Positions 13,701 through 27,075 are shown, counted from the first letter of the stretch. The stretch: DNA of 64,000 bases from Trema orientale (GCA_002914845.1 JXTC01000004.1:1690862-1754861), one strand, 5' to 3'. Made by a program: numbers and translations. Notes: generated by a model not told the origin, from the sequence alone.

Positions 13701-16700
13701 TCTGTGCAGGCGTTGTCCATGCGTGTAAGGCTAGCTGCAATAAAGAAAAGCAATATTTCCACTTTGTAGGGAAAAGAATTCCAGAAAATACCTCGAGATG
13801 AAATTATGCGTGTTCTCCAAGCAAGTTTTTGAGTTTGCAAAAGAGAGAGCTGAATTGAGGAAGTCGTAAAAGATCCAAGAGCAGCAAGTTGAAATGAAAC
13901 AGATGCAACTTCTTTGGATTGATTCACTAAGTCTGAGTACCTTTCAAGTATGCAAAAATAAAGATCAATCAACTAATGAATTCGACCGTGCATTTATTTA
14001 ATATTTGGCATTTAAGAAAAGAATGTGAAGCCCTTGTAAACTATCAAGAATAGGGTCTACATTTTACAAAAGTGAATTTGGGTTGGAAGGAACGTCTGAT
14101 ACCCAACATAATCTGTCCTTGCCCATTTTTATTCAAAACTATGATTGATGCATTTCAAAGAGCTACCTTAAAAATATGGAGGTAGAATGATTTCTGGCTA
14201 CTTTCAAACTTTGCTCATTGAAGAAGTGACAAAGAAGGGTTATGCCTGCTTGGTTCTCCACCTACCATTATAGAAATTCTTGTAAAAATGATTTTTTTTT
14301 AAAATTAATAAATAGATAAATAAAAAAAGAACAAAAATAAAGAAACAGCTTCAGCAAATATGAAAATTTTTTCTGAATTCTGTATAGCAAGAGAAACAGA
14401 GGATGGAAAATACAGAAAAGTTCCATTTATTAGAGATCTCAATATGATATTGTGTAAAAAAATATCAACATCCAAATTCCAGCATCACCTGAACCATCAC
14501 AAAGCATGGGTCCGGAGGAAGTCCAAATTTTGATAAACGGATAGAATCAACATGAATCGATTATACTTTTACGGATGCAAAAAGAACAAGACCACATCTC
14601 ACACACAAATTCTACTTTATCGTTCCACTTCGAGGAAAACATTTGTTATTTAGTTTCTTTCTTCTCTGTCCGATAGATCATCGAACCTCCTTTAAAGAAT
14701 ACCAACTTTACTTTTCTGTTTATTTAAAATGACAAAATGTGGTAATAAAAAAAATGCACGATAAAGGTCAACGTTTGAAATCCACTTTAAAAATGTCAAA
14801 GATAAACAGGACCTAGTCCCAGTAGGTAACGTGCATAGAAGATGGAAAGCATGCATGCATATATGTGAATTTTTTGTATATATTTGGTGAACGTATGAAT
14901 CAACAACAGATTAGCAAACCTTGCAACAATTGACCAGAATCCTGGAGCTTTTCAACAAATAAGGACCAGCTAAATTTAACTTCCCAACCACGAAAAGGAG
15001 TACATCCAATGAAAGCTCAGAAAGGGATATGTTCAACTGCAATATACCACATCAAAATTGTTAATAAAGGTGATAGTGGTAAAAGTCCTTAAATGACCAT
15101 CAGGTTTGAAAAATCATTGTCCTGACCTCCTTTGTCCTGCAGTGGATATGAACAGGTACCCCATGCAAATTAACTTCTGAACCCTGGATGTGAAAGCTAG
15201 AGCGGTAGAAAAGGAAAATTTCAACTGGGTGCAGAAGTTCTCTCCTAAAGTTCAGGAACAAAGAAGGAAATTGAATGGAAGTTGGTCATATGGAAAAGAA
15301 ATTCAACTAAAATGAAAGAGCTACACAAATACTAGTGCCACAAAAACTCACCATGAGTTTCTTTGTGAGTCAAAGTGATATATTGCAGCCCTTAATGTGC
15401 TTATAACCCTGGTCTTGGTAGAGGTAACTTGTACAATAAGCTGGGTGTTGTCAATGGAAGCACGGAGGAGAGGGAACACGTCACTTGTCTCAGAAAGTTC
15501 ATGGACAATGGTCAAAGAAATTTTGTCAAACATAATATCAATGCAGGGGAGCTTCTTATTATGTCCAGAAGTTCTTTCATTCAACATAGATGCCTGATCT
15601 TGTAGACTAGTTCTAGAATCCTCCAAAGAACGGCTATCTATCTTTCCAACATCATAAGCTACAGAGAGGTCACGGAAAATCTTAAACTTAAATGGATTTC
15701 CAGGCTTCCTAACAAACTCTGGAACCCCATCAACAAAGGCAACAGCACAGTCATTCTTCTTGTTCACAAGGTAAAAAGTCCTTTTAACCAACTGATTGTA
15801 AGGTTCCCAGTCAATATCACTCTCATAATTTTCAGGCTCACGAGAAAGTATTCTCCAAAGCGTACACCCACCATCGTCAGTGCTGGAGATATCAACAAAA
15901 CCCGACCCTGGGCGATAGTTCAATCGGAATGGTTCTCCTGAATCATTCTTAGCATGCAGTGATAACAATGAGAACCACAAAATTGATGACCTCCATCCCT
16001 TCTGATAGTGATACTTGACCTATGCAAAAGAACATCACTAGTTTCATACAGACATGCACAATAAATAACCTATTCTTCAATTTGGGTGTAATTTATCACT
16101 AGCTTCATAAAGACATGCACAATAAATAACCTAATCTTCAATTTGAGTGTAATTTATCAGTAAATATACGTTAGATATGTCAATGACCCAATCTTTAATT
16201 TGGTAGTCGTTTAGAACAAGTAATGTAAGTAAATATAAATCCATACCCAGAAAAGAGCTCTTTCTCCTACTAAAGAATAATGAGTTGAACCAACTAAGCT
16301 ATACTTATTTTCTTCACCGTCAACTGCAAAGTACATATGTTGGTGGACATCTTGAATAGCAACAATTGATCCTACAAAGATCGGAGTAATTGTTAAAAAA
16401 TTCCCAAAATGTACTAGGAAATAAATTATTCTTTTTATTTTTTAAAAGAAAAGAAAAAAGAAAAAGAAATACCATCAGGAACCATTGCTTCGACATTACT
16501 ATTAGATTCCTCCTGGTTACTGGACCTTTGCTTTTTATTCAAGTCACTGGTGGTCGTCTTGCTGAATACTCCAGAGACGGATGAAACAATTACTAAAATC
16601 ATCTGATCCACGAAATATGTTAGAATGATGACACGTGCCAATGTAAACCAGAAGCAAGGTAATGACACAAGTTAATGCTTTTATTATAATAGACAAGCAT

Positions 16701-19408
16701 CAGCAGTGGGAAAAATTGCTCACCTTTATTTCAGACAGAGACAAAATAATATCAAAACCTGAAATAGAACCACCGCCAACCCAAGACTGATGCAAGCACA
16801 AAGGACCATTCACAGGCTTCTGAACCGAAAAGAAAGCACCTAAACGTTTCAAGATATATTTCTGAGAACTTAAATTGGAGACCACGGGTACACAATTCTT
16901 AGCAGAAAGTTCTTCTGGTGAGTCAGAATCTCTTGAGCAACTTGGATCATTAAGTGGATGGACAACATCCCTATGCTGAAGTTCTGAAGAAAAATCTACA
17001 GATTCAAAGCGAGTTGACAAACTATTTGAATTGTCAGAATAAAAATGAGGAATTTGGAATTCCTCTCCACTACTTTGTCGAACGACTTGAGAAAGGATTG
17101 ACAAGCGCTTAAGGTCAAACAATAATTTTCTTTCCATATTTGTCGATTCAAAGTTCAGATGGACATCAAATTCAAGCACAAGTTCTTGAACACCACCTGC
17201 AAAAGCAAACAAACAATTCAATGGATGTGTATCAATGACATCAGTCTCAGGGGATGAACATACCTTTTTCATCTTCAACAACAATAACAGCAGAAAGCTG
17301 TGAAACATTTACAGTTAAACCTTGGATATCTTTCCATTTGCCTTGTAAAGGTGTATGAAAAGTCCCTTGGACATATTCATTAACACAGTCATCATTCAAT
17401 ATTGTCATATCCACATTGCGCCGAGCTTTTTCAATGCCCTTACAAACTGAGTGTCCACCAGATATAATATTTGTGACCGAACAAATATATGCAGAAAAAC
17501 AACTGATGAATGCTTCCATGGCAGTTGTTTCAAGGAACAGACTACCACCCTGCATAGTAGCAACATATGTAACTCCCATTTAAAACAAAGGACTTGAATT
17601 TGGAGAACTATAATATATGCAAGCCATTTCATCCACATTATTATCTTTACAACATTACTCACTACAAAAAAAGTACATGAAAAGTTATCCATTGACCATT
17701 TATGAGAAATTTAAAAAATAAATAAATAAATCATAACAATAATAATATTAGTAACATATCACCTGAATTCCCCAAGAGATTGTCTGAAATTCACCCCCAA
17801 CAGAAAGTGATGAGATAAGCTTATTCAAGTCATGTGCTCCAAACAAAGCATTTTTCAGTGAGCAACTTCCCACATAAACGATACCCAGAACCACATCTAC
17901 AAAAAACCAATGACTTGGGTCTGATGCTGGAATATTTGAAGCAAATCCTAACTTCTGCACATAGTTAGGACTTTGACTGCTTGACCTTTCTGAATCAATA
18001 GAAAATGAGAAATTATCCATGTGTACTCTATTACTCCCAGAAGTTGAGCCTGGTAGTTTGTTGTGCATAGTCCTAGAAGATGAGGCACTTTGAGAGATAA
18101 ACATTGACAAAGAAAACTTACAGTTTGAAACAGATATTTCATATAAGCAATCACGATATTGCAGCAATCGATCTCTAAATACAAATTGATCAGTATTTTT
18201 TCCTTTCTGATTCTGATATCCAAATATCACAGATTGAACTTCCGAAAAATCAGTTAAAATTTCCAGTCTCTCTTTTTCACAAGATAAATCGACACTTATT
18301 TGCTGAATGGAGATTAAAATTCCACAATCAGGGTCAGGCAAATTAAGCTCAGTGAAAATTTTGCTACTTAAAGCATCAAAGGACTTTATAGAACTCTCCA
18401 TGTCATCGTTTATCCTAGTCTTTTGAAGAATTACATCCACACACTTAATCTTGAGTATCCCCTCAACCAAAAATAAATTGCTGCTGCAAATTGAAGGCTT
18501 TTCTTCCCCAGCTGCCTCCTCGTTCACATATTTGGTAACTAAAAAATTCTCCTTAATGATTTCTGAAGGTAGAGAATCAACGAAATCAAAGCTGCTGAAC
18601 ACATACAAGACTGCAGAATATAAATTCATGACTACCTGCCAGAAGGACAATTCTTTAGTGGTAAAATGGTAAAATAATACAAACTTCGAAATCTCAAAGT
18701 TCCTGCATACATTGAGAAACAACAAACAAGAAAACAACCTAAACTCAAAAACTTCAAAGATAACCCAGCTATACATCTAAAAATCATGACAAGTTCATAT
18801 GACAGTGTGACAAATCCCATTTTAACCATTAATGAGGAGAACAAAGCTGTTTTAACTCTTTTCGTAACTGCACATCCATGGTAAGTAACAAAGGAAATTG
18901 GTAAAATTTGTTCAAAAAAAAAAAGAAAAAAAAAAAAGAGAAAAAGAAAAAAAGACAACCTATGAAATTCAACTCAAAAGACAAAGTTTTCCTTATTATA
19001 CAATCTATGGACACATCTCCCAAACTCATAGCTATTACATCTTTACTCTCAGCTAGTCAGCCTCAACCCCAATTTTTGAGAGCTGCCTCCAGAAGCATAT
19101 GTATCATTTATAGTATAACTGCTTAAAATGGATCATAGTGATTATCATATGCAATTATGGAGGAAAAAAATAATCAAAATTAATAGGCACTGTGGAAAAA
19201 AAGATCGGAAAAAAAGATCACCTGAGAGAGAACAAATAACTCATCCATATATGATAAAACAGTCAATCCTGTAGCTGTAACGCACAAAGTGGCTGAAAAA
19301 GCAATGATATTTGTGCTAAATGAGTGAAAATATTCCCTGCAAAATAATTATGGTTAATTTACCATCAGAGCATGATTGATGATGGTTCTGGCTGTGTGTC
19401 AGATTCTC

Positions 19409-19455
<47 letters not shown>

Positions 19456-22400
19456 CGTTTTTGCTTTTCTTTTCTCCTTAGGAAGAAAATTTTCACTTCA
19501 ACAATTCTACAGTTGTGATGATTCTTAACTCTTTCAGAAACCTTCAAAAGCTAAATTTAACAAGCTTCTTAACAGGGTATGAAAGAGTTGCAAAAGATAA
19601 AGTATTACAATTTGACAGAATAATTTCATCTCAATTAAAAATCTTCATACATTATTTCTATTCTTTATAAAGGAAACAGAACATCCTTGATAATATGATA
19701 GGAGGAAGTACTACCACCTTTATTTACAAAAGAAAAAAAAACGTTGAAGAAAAGAACATATTAAATGTTTTCCTGAGTTGATTAGAGCAGCCATAGAGAA
19801 CAGTCCCTCAATAAACTAGAAAAAATGGTACCTGAAATGACAGTATTAAAGTTAACAGGAGGAAGTGACCTGTGACCATAAAATGTTACCTCGATGATGA
19901 AAACTGGACAGTCGTTGGCTGCAGAATAAAAATTTGACTTTTTTGTTTTTCAGCAGAGTCCCCCAAATAAGCATTCAAACCATTGATTTTTAAGTAAGAA
20001 TCAAGTAAAATCCACCTATCAGTTATAAATTTCTCATTATCTGATTTTGGAATATCAATTATCTGATGCCACTTCAATCTAGTACACTCTGATTCTGCGT
20101 TACCGCAATCTTCATGTCTCACATTTGATGATGAATTAGGTGTTGAAGTTGGCCAAATTGCAACTTCAATATTATTTACATCGAATGAAAGGTGCAAATC
20201 ATCATGATTAGCTACATGACTTGTGTCCTTATTGCCACTGCTAAATTCCTTCTCCAGGAACAATTTGATACAAGGACCAGCAATGAATATTCCAAGCTGA
20301 ATGTGTTTCTCTGGAAGCATCTTAAGTAATTTCACACACAAACTATTTGAATAGCACTTGTATCCACTATCACAACTGATTTCAGGAGGATTCTCACTGG
20401 TTCTTGGAGAATGCAAATGAATCATTGATCTCCCAATGTCCTCAGTCCTGCAAAGTACATGTTGTATCTGCCTAAGGAGCACCAAGATTGATAATATTGA
20501 TGAACATCCCAAATCTAAATGCAACTTTCCTAGAGTGAAGAAGCATTTCGAAAACCCAGAATCTGAGTTCTGGAGACCTGGATATATCAAAAAGCTTTTA
20601 GCTTCACAGAGAAGGCATGGGTTTTCAGAGTACTCGATTTCATTCTCATCAAATTTCATGCAAGTTTTTTCCCAATTCAACCACATTTCTCCAAGGAATT
20701 TTTCCAGGAATGGGTCACAAGCACCTTCAGCATTATCAGCTGCAGTTGTATTACTAGACTCTGAAAAGGGAAATGTTTGTGCAGGTTCACACCATAAAAT
20801 AGATTTCGTATCAGTATTATTCTCCTTCCAATGTCCTTTTGCAGTGGGAAAATTTTTGGAACTGCCTTGCCTTAGAGGAGTCTTCATAAGAGACGTAGAT
20901 TTGACCATCAATTGTCCACAAGAGACAGTCAAAGACTCTTCACATATGACTTCCACGTACTTTAATAACATTGCATCGATTGATAGAGAAAGTGCAACAA
21001 AATCTGAAGACAAAATTCCAGTATGAGATTCTAATTTTTCAGTTGCAGAAAGTTGAGAAATGTTGACTAAAATTCTCCCAAGATTCAAAATAAAGCAGAA
21101 CCGTGGAGAGGGACTGTCTGATACAATTTCTAGGTACTCATTTGTTAACTCTTTGGCCAATTTCCTCCTACAAAAGAACAAGCATACAATAAAATGGAGC
21201 AACTTGAATATAAATTTCCAGATAAGTCGAAGTAGAGCAAAGATCTTCCAAAAGAGTCTGACATGAGCATCAACATAGGGTTCCTTGAAATTAACAGATT
21301 GTACACTCACTGCTGCTCTATAACGTGCTATTTTTCGTGCCTGTGCAATCGACTCAACTGGAAGCTCTCTCTCAATATCAGTAATCACCTTCCAATGCTG
21401 TTTGACAGAGCTCAAAAACTCTTTATTCTGATACATCTTAGTAGTGGATTTTTTCAAGAGATGATCAGTTGAATACCCAATTAGTTGCAACAGATACTCG
21501 TAAGCACTGACATAACGCAACCATAATCCAACAATAACAACTAAATTATGGAATGTCAGTCTAGGAGTTGATGTCACATGGCCAACTCTGCTAGCAGCTA
21601 GTTTCCATAGTTGTCTACCATTTCTAACGCTCTGAGACTCTTTGGATGATTTCTGACCAAATGCTAAACACATAGAAAGATCAACCGGAGAAAAAGAAAA
21701 AAGTAATTCTGGAACCTGAACATTGAAGTCTATGAGCTGAAAATCATTCAATTTGATGCTAGTGAATATATCTGTCACTGACAAGACACGGTTTAATTGA
21801 TCTACCATTTTAAACACAATCTCAAAACCACTGGCACTGATAATATAAGAGCTCTCTTTTACAGGTCGATAAAGTGCACCAACAAGCCCTCTGAAAAGAC
21901 ATCTGAAATTCAAATACTGAGATTCTGCATTAAGCTCTTTCAGATGCAACCGGCACGTATAAGAATCACTCAACATGGGGAACTGCACTTGCACATTAAT
22001 ATCATGCATCCGTAGCTGACAATGCTCGAGTATAAGATTCAAAAAAGCTGTCTTAAAGTTACTTCTAGAAGGAGTAGTTGCCGATATCCTCTCAAGAATA
22101 CTGTGCAAATAGCTACCCTGAAATTGAGTAAACATATGTATTTAAATCTACTGATAAAGGGAGAAAAGGTTTTAACCCTACTTGGGTAGCTAAACTTATA
22201 AAACCTCTTCACATCCAAGGGGGGCATATAATCATCATATCAATTTCACATTGTCACCAGATGAGCAGCTAGATAGTTTTCCTAGGCAGTAAACTAAAAG
22301 AATATCCAAGACTAGAACACAATTAAACCTATAACGAGGACGACAACAAACCGTTCAGGTTTTGCAATCTTTACACTCCCACTGTTCTAGTGCATGTATA

Positions 22401-23247
22401 CTAATTCGTAACCAAAAGAAACGTAAAGAAAAAGAATTTGCGGAGGAATGCGAAGGAATCAAATTTAGCCATCCCCGATTTAACTATTTAAAAGATTCCC
22501 AAAATTTGTGCTCCAAATGGGTAAGTAAACACAGGAATAGATGGGAAAGGAAACACTTTCCTGATTTCCATTCTTACGGATTAGTAAATATGACCTTAAG
22601 TTAGCAGTCTCTTTAATCAAAAGTTGTGTTTGTTGTATTATCTACTTTATCAATATGACTCAACTCAAATCCACAACTTTTATTTTCTTTTTTCAGTAAA
22701 GTAAAGCATGTAAATTCATTATCCATATTAAAGCTTCCAAAAGTAGAGAAATACCCCAGGATCAATCTGAGAAAGCTTCTTCTTTAACTCTTCAGCAAAT
22801 GTATCTCTCCGTCTCCGAACCCGCCCCGAACTTCTCCCCTCCTTCAATTCCCTTCCAAAAAAAAAAAAAAAAAAAGTCTCACGAATCACGATCAAATACT
22901 ACAGCTTCAGACTAAATTATTCCCATATTGAACCAGAAATGGAAGAAATCGGGGACTCACCCCACTGAAAGTGTCACATGGAAGCCACGAACTTCGAACG
23001 AGAAGGCAGGAACGGACCAGTTGGAGAACCGAAGGCTCAGGTGTTCAATAGTGACATCTTCGAAGCAAAATCCAGTCGAATCTTCGTCGATGAGGTCGTT
23101 GAGAACGGAGGTATCGAATCGGAGATTCTTGGCGGTGGCGAGCGAATTGATGAGCCCCAACTTGAGGTCGAGGTCCGGGTCCTCCAAGAGCCATGGCTGT
23201 AGCAGAGACGCGAGTCTCCGTCGAGTTGTGTTGTTGAAGAAGAACAT
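4790..23247 (-). CDS. VPS13: VPS13-like bridge-type lipid transfer protein
   Basis: Thirty-five exons, all with GT/AG ends and matching phase, give 3,233 aa. Exons, 5' to 3': 23247-22961, 22851-22755, 22117-19890, 19336-19222, 18635-17763, 17549-17264, 17196-16724, 16602-16473, 16371-16247, 16019-15352, 15244-15127, 15036-14920, 14261-14167, 13940-13792, 13095-13040, 12939-12726, 12351-11570, 11381-11296, 11186-11103, 10900-10639, 9997-9587, 9485-9389, 9234-8915, 8541-8425, 8099-7932, 7746-7618, 7531-7442, 7341-7235, 7160-7012, 6870-6788, 6715-6620, 6420-6298, 6052-5969, 5767-5624, 5128-4790. The N-terminus (RRRLASLLQPWL) is a divergent chorein-like end. The centre has the SHR-BD (DUF1162)/VAB-type region. 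The C-terminal part (SMRAIYIAKG, FDPSRGLMNLPGF, KGFSGTKRYFGDLGKS) is the conserved VPS13 tail. The family moves glycerolipids between organelle membranes at contact sites. It most resembles Arabidopsis At3g50380 rather than SHRUBBY. No lesion found. Confidence 0.93.
10043..10586. mobile_element. Foldback/MITE-like element in VPS13 intron 20
   Basis: About 150 bp at each end are inverted copies of one another. The left end begins AGGGTTAATGGCAC and the right end reads inward AGGGTTTATGGCAC. Both arms contain spaced copies of GGTCCCTGAACT and CAATTTGGTCC. There is no coding capacity, and I could not define a clean target duplication. It sits between two in-phase exons (10900-10639 and 9997-9587), so splicing is expected to remove it. 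A relative lies at 37408-38410. Confidence 0.7.
16037..16158. repeat. 61-bp tandem duplication in VPS13 intron 9
   Basis: Two adjacent copies of a 61-bp unit (16037-16097 and 16098-16158) differ at a few bases. Both contain GACATGCACAATAAATAACC. They lie wholly within the intron between exons 9 and 10. Confidence 0.85.
19408..19454. repeat. Compound (AT)n(GA)n microsatellite
   Basis: An alternating AT tract runs directly into a GA tract with one interruption. It lies in intron 3 of the VPS13-like gene. Confidence 0.9.
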
Positions 23248-23431
23248 GGGATTTTCTGTAATTAAATTTAGGTCACTTGAAGCTCGGTGATTGAAATTCT
23301 GCCATTAGAGAAGTCGAAATCGAAGCTGGGCTCTCGAGAAAAGAAAGAGAAAAAAAACGTATTTTGCGGCTATTTTTGATGGGAAGATGTGGATACTGGA
23401 AGATGGAATAGTAACATCAATCAGTGTTAAT

Positions 23432-23454
23432 CGGCGGGAAACTGAATTTATATA
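23432..23454 (-). promoter_or_regulatory. TATA box and E2F-like site of the VPS13-like gene
   Basis: On the minus strand TATATAAAT lies at about 23446-23454, roughly 200 bp before the ATG at 23247. Beside it at 23432-23441 is TTTCCCGCC, an E2F/DP-type consensus. The motifs are seen directly. The start site and E2F binding are inferred. Confidence 0.45.
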
Positions 23455-23682
23455 AGGCTGGATTATATATTTACACATATATATGTATAGGCCTCAGTTA
23501 GTAGCGACTAGCGAGCAACCGGCTAGCTATAGGGAACGCCTTACGTGCCATGCTCTTCAACCTTCTTCTCGGTTAGTTCACGGACATGCCACAAAATGTA
23601 ATTATGATTAATATATATAATAATATTTTAAAAAAAATTTGTCCTCTGACCGAAAAAAAACTCACACATTTTTATTTACATT

Positions 23683-23821
23683 AAGGGCGTCCTGTAGGAA
23701 CCTGTCTATTCACCGTTTGATAGGAATCTGTATATAAACAGATTCTCCACAGATTATCGTTATTCCCCACAGATTCCCATCAAACGGTATATAAAGGGTG
23801 GCCCTACGTAGGGCGCCCCTA
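23683..23821. mobile_element. Short MITE-like stem-loop element
   Basis: The ends are imperfect inverted repeats (AAGGGCGTCCTGTAGG on the left; the right end read inward is AGGGGCGCCCTACGTAGG). A second inner inverted pair, CCGTTTGATAGGAATCTG against CAGATTCCCATCAAACGG, extends the stem. About 140 bp, no coding capacity, target duplication unclear. Confidence 0.6.
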
Positions 23822-23844
23822 CTGTAGCTCTCCCCTTTTATTTA

Positions 23845-24575
23845 TAGGGATAATAAGATGAAAATATCTTGAGTTTTAATTTTTCTGCAAAAAAAATTCT
23901 AACTTTTGAATATTTGAAAAAAAAAATTCTAACTTTTAAATTTTTGCAAAATAATACCCTAATTTTTGAATTTTTATAAAATAATATCCTCATTTTTTGA
24001 TTATGTAAATTGATACCCTAACAATTAAAATTCTTACAAATTAATACCCTAAGATTTGAAATTCATATAAATACATAATCTTAATGTNTGTAATTAGCTT
24101 ATTTCACTTTTCATTTAAAAAAAAAAGTAAAAAATTAAAACAAGAGGTAAAAGTAGTTAATTGTAAAAAATTAAAAAAAAAAAAAAAAAAAGAAACATGA
24201 GGTAAAAAAAATTGTGTTTTTTTGGCAATCAACCAAAAAAAGTAGTTATAAAATAATTTTCGATAATATACTAATATCTAAACATTTTTAATAAGTTAAT
24301 GAGAGATATTTGCATCTTTAAATTTGCTCATAGTATAAATATACAAAGAAAACAAAAATAGAGGGTATTAATTTGTAGAAATCGTAAATATCAAGGTATT
24401 AATTTGCAGAATTCAAAAGTGAGCGTATCTATTTGCAAAATTCTAAAAATCAGAGTATTATTTTGCAGAAATTCAAAATTGAGAGTATTATTTTGCAGAC
24501 ATTCAAAAGTCGGGATTTTTTTTTTGCAGAAAAGTTAAAACTCAGGATATTTGTACGTGATTGATCCTTATTTAT
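23845..24575. mobile_element. Long foldback element with internal subrepeats
   Basis: The left arm (about 23845-24060) and right arm (about 24355-24575) are inverted copies. Each arm is built from 4-6 degenerate copies of a 25-35 bp unit around TTTGCAAAATAATACCCT. The centre is AT-rich and includes the single N at 24088. There is no coding capacity. The exact ends are approximate because the copies are divergent. Confidence 0.65.
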
Positions 24576-25004
24576 ATCAAATAAATATTCTTATATTCGT
24601 GATTTTCTATCCGATTTCTCCAGGTTTATACATACAAAATTGAATTTTAAAATTATTAAAAAAATATATTTACTCTTTAAAACTGTCGATTGAATTTGTA
24701 ATAAGTAGAGATTATTAGTCAAGTTCCATTAAAAAAATAAATAAAAGTCAACCATCTTATTAATGAATAGTACGTAATATTTTAAAAATCCAATTGTAAT
24801 ATCATTCAAACACGCAAATTTTTTTTTTCTAAATTATGTTATATGATTTTAGAAATTAAAAACATTTGCCTTCAATAATTTTTTTAATGAAATTTTGTTA
24901 AGTAATTTTAACTCTAATTTTTATTGATTGAATCAGTTGTACGCCACTTTTTTTTTTATCATTATTTAAATTTACCACCTTACCACTTTTTAAAAATGAA
25001 TTAT

Positions 25005-25225
25005 TGATGAATTCTTGACGATCTTAACGAATTCTTGAATGATTCTTGATGTCGGCGGTGATTTTGACGGATTCTTGATGAATTTTTTATAGATTATTGA
25101 TAATCTTGATAGATTTTTGACGAATTCTTGACAAATTCTTGACGTTAGTGGTGATCTTGACAGATTTTTGATGGATTCTTGATGCATTCTCGATGAATTC
25201 TTGACAGATTATTGACTAATTCCTT
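25005..25225. repeat. Degenerate GAATTCTTGAC short-period repeat
   Basis: About fifteen degenerate copies of a 12-16 bp unit, consensus GATGAATTCTTGAC, follow one another. The block is flanked by an inverted pair, AAATTTACCACC on the left and GGTGGTAAATTT on the right. A 65-residue minus-strand frame across it is a translation of the repeat, not a gene. Confidence 0.7.
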
Positions 25226-26099
25226 ATCAAAAGTAGTAGAATCTAATGGCGGTGGTAAATTTAGTTAAATATTTGAAAAAAGTGGTAAGTGCTTACTTAA
25301 CCTATTTTTATTATGTATATATGTTCGATAAAATTTGATAGAAAAATACAAATAAAAAATTTTATTTAGCATTAATAAAAGGTTGTAGATTTTTATTTCT
25401 ATTTTTTGTAAAAGTGCCAAACATGGTGGTTTTTTTTTTTTTTTTAATATCATCCCTAAAAATTTTGAGACAATTTAGTAGAGTTAACATGTAAATTCAT
25501 TGAAATGTGTGAACCAAAAAAATCATGCATCAAGCACTTATCTAAAAAAAATTATAGCTTTTTCTTTTTTCTTTATCAACGTTATTCCTACATAAATTTT
25601 AGACATTTCATCGACCATCTAAAAGAATTTAAATAATCATTTCTGTATCAACTTTGGTATACTTATATTCTGAAAGAATTATGCTAAATACAATTTATCA
25701 TTGTATAAGTGTTGAATAACATTCAACTTATTTGTAATAAATTTCAATTCACTAGTCGAATTGTAACAACTTATTTTTCTACGTTAGGTAGTATTAAAGA
25801 AACAATAAAGTAGATGCGATCCCTTATATCCTACTTTGAAATCATGCACCAAGTTATGATTTGGGTTATTCTTCCAGGGTTAAAAATAGAATAACCCTTC
25901 CCAAAAAAGGAAAAAAAAAATTAACTATCACAACTCAAGAAAGATATACCTTACACTCTTACTATCCCTAAACCCTTTTCTTTCTTTTTCCTTTAATTTT
26001 TCAAATTAATTAAATAAAAAAATAGGGAAGGACTTTCTATCCATGCCACGTCACCAAATAAATTGACAAATCGTTACGTACATAGAAATTGAAAGTAGG

Positions 26100-26245
26100 C
26101 GATATGTCGTTTGTGAAACCCTTATGAGGTTTTATTAGTACACGACACCTCGTTTAGTGGATACATGCGGTAGCTCTACTTGTCGTTATCTGCCTACGTA
26201 AACGACATCGTTGTATGTCGACGACACTGTAAACGACATGTTATT
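26100..26245. repeat. Cluster of ACGACA/TGTCGT motifs
   Basis: Six or more copies of ACGACA or TGTCG(T) occur in both orientations, including AAACGACA twice and TATGTCGTTT. This is about 0.85 kb upstream of the WD40 gene. The same motif recurs near 39.96 kb and from 50.3 to 51.5 kb. Confidence 0.55.
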
Positions 26246-27075
26246 ACTTGTTAGTTTTCTCTTTTCTTTTCTTAGATAGTTCTTGCTTGCTAGTTGTTAG
26301 TAATAATAGGAAACCAATGAATACGCACCCTTTCCTCAACCACACTACAATTTTAGAATTTAGAACTGTAAGGTTGTACTTTTATTTTTATTTTTTAAAG
26401 GGAAAGGACTATAGGTTTTTATCACACCATAATATTCATGTTTTTGCTTAAATATCACACCATAAGATAAATGATTTATACACAAATTTGACGAAGACAA
26501 GACAAGTCCAAGGAACAAGTCAACGGTCAATCTCCCCATTTTCCCTTTTCTTTTTTTAATAAATTTCATTTTGAAAATCTATGAGCCGAACACGCGTTCC
26601 CATTGGTCCATTTTAGGATTATGGGAATTTATGGAAATTACCAATAATAGTTTGGGATACAGCCATACAGAGCATTAGTCTTCTCTTCAACGAAAACTTT
26701 TTTTTTTTCCCTCGAGTTTTTTTCTAAAGGCTCTCTCTCAAACTAAAGTTGTCCATAGGCAACCATCACGAATAATCCTCAAACCTTTTCATTCTCTTTT
26801 CTTTTTCTTTGTGGTATTTTTCTAATAAAAACACAAGTCCTATTCTACTTTTTCCTCCTTTATTATCTGTCCTCCTCTGTTTCATTGGCCCTGGTTCTTC
26901 CTTTCGGCTTCCTTCTACCTGTAAATCTTCTTTATTCCTTCCATTAATCACATAAAACAACGTTCTTTATACTAAACAACATACATATATATATATATAT
27001 ATTTCTCTTTATTCTTCTTTTTAATATATACACAGAAACCTTTAATAATTCGGGTTCAGTTAATGACACTATAAA

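Larger units (their letters stand above)
24576..27075. other. AT-rich upstream region of the WD40 gene
   Basis: Apart from the degenerate repeat at 25005-25225 and the ACGACA cluster at 26100-26245, I see no gene. The last 120 bp carry an (AT)n tract and a pyrimidine-rich leader leading to the ATG at 27076. Reading frames on both strands are short and low-complexity. Confidence 0.4.

Noticed and set aside
20436..21026. 196-residue plus-strand frame
   Set aside because: It is antisense to the 2.2-kb third exon of the VPS13-like gene, whose minus-strand frame continues in phase on both sides.
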